Positions 39,974 through 44,636 of a DNA stretch of 44,636 bases are shown here, piece by piece. The stretch is from a virus: IMG/VR virus record IMGVR_UViG_3300006305_000003, positions 1 through 44,636 of that record; one strand, written 5' to 3'. The first letter of the stretch is position 1; each line of letters starts with the position of its first letter. Below the pieces are notes generated by a model. It did not search any database, was not told the origin of the DNA, and saw only the letters and a program-made list of their open reading frames with translations. The position numbers and the translations under genes are program-made.

Positions 39974-41808
39974 TGTCATATATCAAGCCTATACCGCTAG
40001 AAGAATTACCTTATACTCCAGTAGAACTCGGAGAGATGCTGGATAATGATGAAAAAGAAAGAGAAATCGAAATAGAAGGTTATGGTAAGGGTAGGCTTGT
40101 TATAAGTCCACAGAATAAGAACAAACCATTCTTCTATGCAGATGAAGCAAACTTACCAGCTAACCAGAAAGCTGCTAAACAGTTACAGGTAGCTGAGACT
40201 GCATTTAATGCACCACTGTTACTATCACCATTACTAGGTCTAGCTTCGGGTATACCTAAGATAGTTAAAGATAGAACACGAGCACAGATAAAGAAAGCTC
40301 GTATGAGTGCTGACGAAAGCAACCTAGAAGGTGCTATAAATCTAAAGCAAACTGTAGATGGTGTATTTAATATGCCATCTCAACAAGTTAGAGATATAGT
40401 CAGAATAGCTAAGAAAAACAAGATTAGCTACAAACAAGCAGAAGAGTATCTTAATTTAAAACTAAAGGGTGTAGAACCCTCTGGTACTCTTAACCCCGGA
40501 TCAAGCGTAGAGACGTTAACAAAGCGATTTATGAAGTCACCGAAGGACAGATTTCCGGGAGCTGATGACATAAAAGGACAAGAACAATCTAGACCTAAGT
40601 TACCTCCTAAAGTAACAACTAACGAAAAGATGAAACAAGCTTTATTAAATGATGAAGCTATTATACTTAATCCTACGTATAGAGGTGGTAAAATTACAGT
40701 TAGAGACGAAGCTGACTTTTTTGATGTTAGTGCTGCTTTAATCGGCCCCGGTCAAGAAACTAAGAAAGATTCTAAAGGTAGAAAAATACCTTACGACAGA
40801 AGAGGTGTAACTGAGTTTGGAAGTGCGAAATCTGCACAACGTGATAAAGTCTATAAACACTTACAAGCTGCACTAGGTCCTAAAAATATAACTCGTACAG
40901 AGTTTAACAAGTATGCTAAAGAACAAGTAGAAGCAGAAAAGGATTTACGTAAAGCTATTAAATTACTAAATCTTAGAGCCTATGCTGCTGAAAAAGGTAT
41001 AGACTTATCTGAATATCCTACAAAAGAAGCACAGCTAGAGTTTTTAAATCAAATTAATAAAGCTAAACGAGCTAAAACAAATTATACAGATTATAGAGAA
41101 ACATTTGATTATGGTCATATAATATCTGCTAAAACTGGATTTAGACTAGAAGATTTAGGTATGAACAGAATATCTAATACTGAGATTGAAGCTGCACACA
41201 ATATTGTTTCTCGTGATCCATACACTCAAAAAATTATTGAAATACTACAAGAAGGTAATAGAGAAAGAGGATCTAGAAGAGACTTTATTCCAGAAGTACA
41301 GATGATGAGAAATACAGCTGGTAGTGTAGTAGAAGACTTTGTAAAATGGAAATCTAATCAGCCCGGGGCGAAAGGTCCTAATCTTTATAAAATATTAGAT
41401 AAGTTTATACCAAGAGAACAACATGAAAACTATCTTAGATTTGTACAGAAAAGATTTTATGAAAAACGTCAGGTAGCAGGCAGTTTTAAAAACTATTTAG
41501 AATTTGAAGAAGGTATACCTTACGAAAGATTTAAAAAGCTAGGTAGAAAATTACAGCTAAAGCTTCGTAGAGCATATGAAAAAGAAGTTGCAGATGCTGG
41601 TATTGTTACAGGTCGACAACAGTACGATCAAGCTTATCAGTGGATGAGAGAAGCTATAGATGAATTTATAGGATTACATCATCTTGATAAAGCTAAAAGA
41701 ATACGAGGACCTAAAGAAGCTGGTGCTCTATATGACATTGAAGATCTTATGCCAAGAGATATAGAAACTCTTTTAGATATGATACTACCGGATTCTATTA
41801 ATGACTGA
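39973..41808 (+). CDS. Large unknown protein between HNH and large terminase (611 aa)
   Basis: I do not recognise this protein. It begins MSYIKPIPLEELPYTPVELG, has a probable hydrophobic or helical segment (NAPLLLSPLLGLASGI), then a basic helical region. A middle segment FDYGHIISAKTGFRLEDLGM followed by NRISNTEIEAAHNI has the D-GH..., N and H spacing of a degenerate HNH/beta-beta-alpha metal motif, so a nuclease-like role is a tentative idea. The C-terminal third is highly charged (KRFYEKRQVAGSFKNYLEFE). It is AT-rich like the 719 aa unknown and the internal proteins. It overlaps the terminase by 8 nt. Confidence 0.7.
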   Translation: MSYIKPIPLEELPYTPVELGEMLDNDEKEREIEIEGYGKGRLVISPQNKNKPFFYADEANLPANQKAAKQLQVAETAFNAPLLLSPLLGLASGIPKIVKDRTRAQIKKARMSADESNLEGAINLKQTVDGVFNMPSQQVRDIVRIAKKNKISYKQAEEYLNLKLKGVEPSGTLNPGSSVETLTKRFMKSPKDRFPGADDIKGQEQSRPKLPPKVTTNEKMKQALLNDEAIILNPTYRGGKITVRDEADFFDVSAALIGPGQETKKDSKGRKIPYDRRGVTEFGSAKSAQRDKVYKHLQAALGPKNITRTEFNKYAKEQVEAEKDLRKAIKLLNLRAYAAEKGIDLSEYPTKEAQLEFLNQINKAKRAKTNYTDYRETFDYGHIISAKTGFRLEDLGMNRISNTEIEAAHNIVSRDPYTQKIIEILQEGNRERGSRRDFIPEVQMMRNTAGSVVEDFVKWKSNQPGAKGPNLYKILDKFIPREQHENYLRFVQKRFYEKRQVAGSFKNYLEFEEGIPYERFKKLGRKLQLKLRRAYEKEVADAGIVTGRQQYDQAYQWMREAIDEFIGLHHLDKAKRIRGPKEAGALYDIEDLMPRDIETLLDMILPDSIND

Positions 41809-43546
41809 ACACGAAATAATTGATAGTCTAAAAAGTGATTTTAAGCTTTTCCTACAAGCACTGTGGGAAGAGCTTGATCTCCCTAGTCCTACCCGGGCAC
41901 AGTATGCTATTGCTGACTACTTACAGAATGGACCAAAGCGTTTGCAGATTCAAGCGTTCCGTGGTGTAGGTAAAAGCTGGATTACAGGTGCATTTGTGTT
42001 ATGGACACTATTTAATGATAACGAAAGAAAGATTATGATTATATCTGCGTCAAAAGAACGTGCAGACAACATGTCTATCTTTTTACAAAAACTAATTATA
42101 GAGACACCATGGTTAAATTATTTAAGACCCAAGTCAGACGACTCAAGGTGGTCTCGTATAAGCTTCGACGTGAACTGCTCACCACACCAAGCTCCTTCGG
42201 TGAAGAGTGTGGGTATTACAGGGCAGCTTACTGGAAGTCGTGCGGATCTTATGATTTTGGACGACGTGGAAGTACCGGGAAACAGTATGACGGAGTTGAT
42301 GCGTGAGAAACTTTTACAGCTATGTACTGAAGCTGAAGCCATCCTTACCCCCAAAGATGATAGCCGTATTATGTATCTCGGGACTCCTCAGACTACTTTT
42401 ACTATTTATCGTAAGCTGGCAGAGCGTTCGTATCGTCCCTTTATTTGGCCCAGCAGATACCCAAGAAGAAAGAAGCTCACACAGTACGAAGGACTCCTAG
42501 CACCACAGATACAAGAAGATCTGGATATGGGTGCAGAGGAGTGGGAAGTAACAGATCCAGACAGATTTAGCGAAGAAGACCTGATAGAAAGAGAAGCAGC
42601 TATGGGTCGGAGCAACTACATGCTTCAATTTCAACTCGACACAAGTTTAAGTGATGCAGACAAGTTCCCTCTTAAGATGGCTGACCTTGTGGTTACTAGC
42701 GTCAATCCTACTTCTGCTCCTGATAACGTGGTCTGGTGTTCAGATCCAGCAAATGTTATAAAGGATGCACCAACTGTAGGACTGCCCGGAGACTACTTCT
42801 ACAGCCCTATGAAGCTGCAAGGAGAATGGGGTCCATACGATGAGACCATATGCAGCGTAGACCCCTCTGGAAGGGGCTCAGACGAAACAGCAGCAGCCTA
42901 TATTAGTCAACGCCATGGCTTTCTATACCTACATGAAATGAGAGCGTATAGAGACGGTTACAGCGACAAGACACTACTAGACATACTAAGAGGATGTAAG
43001 AAGTTTAACGTAACTAAACTTGTAATTGAGACAAACTTTGGAGATGGAATGGTCAGTGAACTATTTAAGAAACATATTCAACAGACACAACAACATATTG
43101 ACATTGAAGAGGTTAGGGCAAACGTCAGGAAAGAGGACAGAATTATTGATGCTCTTGAACCTGTGCTCAACCAGCATCGTCTTGTTGTGGATCGTGCTGT
43201 TATCGACTGGGATTATAGGTCGAATAAAGACAGTGCACCTGAGAGTCGCCTCCTCTATATGCTCTTTTACCAGATGAGTCGGATGTGTCGTGAGAAAGGT
43301 GCTGTGAAACATGACGATAGGTTGGATACACTTGCACAAGGTGTAAAGTATTTTACTGATGCGTTGTCGATTAGTGCTCATGATGCAATTAAATTAAGAA
43401 AAAGAGAAGAATGGGATAGTATATTAGAAGATTTCTTGACTTGTCCTCAAAGATCTGCGAATCACCTTGTATTAGGCATGAATAAGCAACAAAGAGAGGA
43501 AGCAATGGGTCTAGAAGGCAATTCTAACGTCAAAACATGGATATAA
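41801..43546 (+). CDS. Terminase large subunit / DNA maturase B (gp19-like)
   Basis: This ATP-driven motor packages concatemeric DNA through the portal and cuts it. The 581 aa length equals T7 gp19 (586). The ATPase has Walker A RGVGKSW at residues 54-60, Walker B DLMILDDVE at 149-157, and a coupling segment MYLGTPQT. The nuclease domain starts with CSVDPSGRGSDET and continues with VIETNFGDGM and HDDRLDTLAQ, supplying the catalytic Asp residues. It is the last large gene, followed by the inverted-repeat-rich region where genome ends are expected. Confidence 0.97.
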   Translation: MTEHEIIDSLKSDFKLFLQALWEELDLPSPTRAQYAIADYLQNGPKRLQIQAFRGVGKSWITGAFVLWTLFNDNERKIMIISASKERADNMSIFLQKLIIETPWLNYLRPKSDDSRWSRISFDVNCSPHQAPSVKSVGITGQLTGSRADLMILDDVEVPGNSMTELMREKLLQLCTEAEAILTPKDDSRIMYLGTPQTTFTIYRKLAERSYRPFIWPSRYPRRKKLTQYEGLLAPQIQEDLDMGAEEWEVTDPDRFSEEDLIEREAAMGRSNYMLQFQLDTSLSDADKFPLKMADLVVTSVNPTSAPDNVVWCSDPANVIKDAPTVGLPGDYFYSPMKLQGEWGPYDETICSVDPSGRGSDETAAAYISQRHGFLYLHEMRAYRDGYSDKTLLDILRGCKKFNVTKLVIETNFGDGMVSELFKKHIQQTQQHIDIEEVRANVRKEDRIIDALEPVLNQHRLVVDRAVIDWDYRSNKDSAPESRLLYMLFYQMSRMCREKGAVKHDDRLDTLAQGVKYFTDALSISAHDAIKLRKREEWDSILEDFLTCPQRSANHLVLGMNKQQREEAMGLEGNSNVKTWI

Positions 43547-43548
43547 AC

Positions 43549-43570
43549 CGATCCCTCACGTATACAGGGG
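43549..43570 (+). repeat. 22-nt repeat, copy 2 (after the large terminase)
   Basis: Beginning 2 nt after the terminase stop, this segment has CCCTCACGTATACAGGGG and matches 3169-3190 with one mismatch. The CTCAC..TATA..GGGG arrangement resembles the T7 promoter core, and the position equals that of T7 phi-OR. It is not coding for any supported gene here. Confidence 0.7.
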
Positions 43571-43595
43571 ACGAGAAGGGTGGACTCGACCCCAA

Positions 43596-43617
43596 GAGGG
43601 AGACTAACATCTCCCTC
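43596..43617 (+). terminator. Strong hairpin downstream of the terminase gene
   Basis: GAGGGAGA (43596-43603) and TCTCCCTC (43610-43617) form a perfect 8-bp stem with a 6-nt loop. There is no U-tract, so it may be a pause, processing or recognition structure rather than a true intrinsic terminator. Confidence 0.5.
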
Positions 43618-43629
43618 AACCTATTACTG

Positions 43630-43650
43630 GTTATCATATGAGTTGATAAC
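43630..43650. repeat. Inverted repeat GTTATCA-7 nt-TGATAAC
   Basis: Perfect 7-nt arms at 43630-43636 and 43644-43650 lie between the terminase hairpin and the next small gene. It could be an operator or part of the terminal packaging signal. Confidence 0.55.
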
Positions 43651-43679
43651 TCTTAATATACTACCACTAACTCCTAAAA

Positions 43680-43802
43680 ATGAAATATATACAGAAATAT
43701 AAGGCTGCACTGAAGCTAAACAGATGGCCGATGATAGATTATGTCAAACAAGCTGAAGAGGAGCAGCAAAACCGTATAGATAGGCTCTATCCGAAAAAAT
43801 AA
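43680..43802 (+). CDS. Small charged protein after the terminase (40 aa)
   Basis: An ATG at 43680 gives MKYIQKYKAALKLNRWPMID then YVKQAEEEQQNRIDRLYPKK. The product is an amphipathic, charged helix with no recognised family. CTCCTA upstream is not a Shine-Dalgarno, so expression is uncertain. Confidence 0.5.
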   Translation: MKYIQKYKAALKLNRWPMIDYVKQAEEEQQNRIDRLYPKK

Positions 43803-44009
43803 CATAAATTTTGCTGCCCTATTGGCGTTGTAGCCGGGACGCACAGCCCCCCAGCGGCCTCCGTAATATTAATAAATAACAAGTTTTGCCAGTTACTCAC
43901 AAGAATTAATTATTATTACAGTGTAATTCTTATTAGTTTATGTCGTTATCTGTCGGCGTATCATCTTGCGACACAATAGATTCACAATCAATGCGACTCA
44001 GATAGGATG
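43803..44009. other. Non-coding right-end region, likely near the genome ends
   Basis: I see no gene here. It starts with a GC-rich patch (about 43812-43864) in an otherwise AT-rich area, then an AT-rich part with a perfect 8-nt inverted repeat AAGAATTA (43901-43908) and TAATTCTT (43924-43931). GCGAC motifs occur at 43967 and 43992, and AGATTCACAATCA at 43978 recurs at 44508. The location after the terminase and before the first early promoter is where T7-like phages have terminal repeats and the left-end control region. Confidence 0.5.
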
Positions 44010-44069
44010 TGTGGTACAGCTCAAATCTCAACACAGTCTCAAGTTAATAGACTATAATATGTATATAAG
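44010..44069 (+). promoter_or_regulatory. Early promoter within direct repeat, copy 1
   Basis: A perfect -10 box TATAAT lies at 44053-44058. The 60-nt block aligns without gaps to 44559-44618 at roughly three of four positions, including TGTGGTA, GCTCAAAT, CTATAAT and TATATAAGA. No good TTGACA is seen, so the conserved upstream block may bind an activator or serve as an extended recognition site. It drives the gene at 44089. Confidence 0.7.
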
Positions 44070-44088
44070 AGATAAGGAGATTCAAAAG

Positions 44089-44280
44089 ATGACAAACATT
44101 AAGACAGTTACAAACATTGCATTCGGTAGAGAATTACATTATGTTCTTGACAACAATTATGCAGATGCAATCACACAACTAACAGGTAAAAAGACTATTA
44201 ATAATAAAGATATTGCAGCATTATTACAGTTAGGGCTTGCAGTTAACGATGTTACAGCTGACAGTTTAGTTGCTGTTTAA
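44089..44280 (+). CDS. First early protein, unknown (63 aa)
   Basis: The ATG at 44089 has AAGGAG at 44074-44079 and lies just after the early promoter. An upstream TTG in frame would start inside the promoter and is rejected. The product begins MTNIKTVTNIAFGRELHYVL and ends with LLQLGLAVNDVTADSLVAV. It is small, soluble and without recognised motif. As the first gene transcribed by the host enzyme after entry, it is a candidate for host takeover. Confidence 0.7.
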   Translation: MTNIKTVTNIAFGRELHYVLDNNYADAITQLTGKKTINNKDIAALLQLGLAVNDVTADSLVAV

Positions 44281-44303
44281 TTATAAATAAGGAGAAATAT
44301 ATT

Positions 44304-44501
44304 ATGAACCATCAAAGATTTAAGTTTTACAAACATTCTACTGAGTATTATAAATCATTATACAATACGATTAAAGAGTTAGAAGAATTAGATTTAACTC
44401 CAAGTTTAAGTCAATACAATTCAACAATTAATTACAATCGTAAAAGTAAGTTTATTAAATCAAATAGTAATACAAATAAGACACATAATAAGGTTGGTTG
44501 A
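44304..44501 (+). CDS. Second early protein, Asn/Lys/Tyr-rich (65 aa)
   Basis: The ATG at 44304 is preceded by AAGGAG at 44289-44294. The product begins MNHQRFKFYKHSTEYYKSLY, has a helical TIKELEELDLTPSLSQ and ends in a disordered Asn/Lys-rich stretch (KSKFIKSNSNTNKTHNKVG). Basic and AT-rich coding. No family recognised. It sits between two copies of the promoter repeat, so it belongs to the early unit. Confidence 0.65.
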   Translation: MNHQRFKFYKHSTEYYKSLYNTIKELEELDLTPSLSQYNSTINYNRKSKFIKSNSNTNKTHNKVG

Positions 44502-44558
44502 GTCTTATGAGATTCACAATCATTATCACAATCAGTCTTATGCGACACATTATACTCA

Positions 44559-44618
44559 TGTGGTATTGCTCAAATATCATGTTAGACTCAATTTAAGATG
44601 CTATAATTAATATATAAG
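44559..44618 (+). promoter_or_regulatory. Early promoter within direct repeat, copy 2
   Basis: TATAAT at 44602-44607 stands 43 nt after the conserved TGTGGTA, the same distance as in copy 1. If the window ends join, it reads into the gene at 25 after a leader of about 50 nt. A -35 box close to TTGACA is again absent. Confidence 0.7.
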
Positions 44619-44636
44619 ACAATTTAACAATTAACC

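Noticed and set aside
3169-43570. 22-nt repeat pair as an attachment site or terminal repeat
   Set aside because: No integrase is present, one copy is inside an essential gene, and the flanks do not extend the match. A promoter-like function fits better.
43966-44088. Longer start (TTG) for the first early gene
   Set aside because: It would begin upstream of the promoter -10 box, and the ATG at 44089 has a proper AAGGAG.

Overview
The window looks like an essentially complete genome of a T7-like (autographivirus-type) podovirus that infects marine picocyanobacteria (Synechococcus or Prochlorococcus). The phage type is shown by a single-subunit RNA polymerase, a T7-style replication block, a T7-style head, tail and internal-core series and a T7-type terminase. 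The host type is shown by psbA (photosystem II D1), an hli gene and many small proteins of cyanophage character. All convincing genes lie on the + strand and are tightly packed, mostly joined by ATGA or TAATG stop/start overlaps.

Layout. The window appears to be a circularised assembly opened inside the early region. The early region starts near 43.9 kb with two host-type promoters inside a roughly 60-nt direct repeat, runs off the right edge and continues at position 1. It holds small unknown genes, a tRNA-Asp(GUC) gene and then the RNA polymerase (2351-4690). The replication and nucleotide block (4693-12388) encodes an SSB (gp2.5 type), endonuclease I (gp3), primase-helicase (gp4), a DNA polymerase split into separate exonuclease and polymerase genes (gp5), a 5'-3' exonuclease (gp6) and a very compact ribonucleotide reductase pair whose small subunit lacks the usual radical tyrosine. 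The structural block (12388-37355) runs from a large unknown protein through portal, scaffold, a run of tiny basic proteins, hli, psbA, a 2OG-Fe(II) oxygenase, major capsid protein (followed by the one clear intrinsic terminator), tail tube A and B, three internal core proteins and two fibre genes. The right end (37339-43802) carries membrane or exported proteins that could act in lysis or host contact, the small terminase, an HNH endonuclease, a large unknown gene and the large terminase. An inverted-repeat-rich intergenic region follows, likely containing the genome ends.

How it works together. Host RNA polymerase would transcribe the early genes from the sigma70-like promoters, and the phage polymerase would then take over. 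Host DNA is presumably degraded by the endonuclease and exonuclease and recycled into dNTPs by the reductase, while D1 and Hli sustain photosynthesis during infection.

The points most worth a second look are: apparent total absence of CCWGG and GCGC sites; the reductase beta subunit with Leu where the radical Tyr should be; the split DNA polymerase; a near-perfect 22-nt repeat found inside the polymerase gene and just after the terminase; a fibre with a cupredoxin-like domain keeping a full copper-ligand pattern and a polyglycine tip; and an out-of-frame overlapping pair of signal-peptide proteins. No integrase, CRISPR array or recognisable endolysin was seen.
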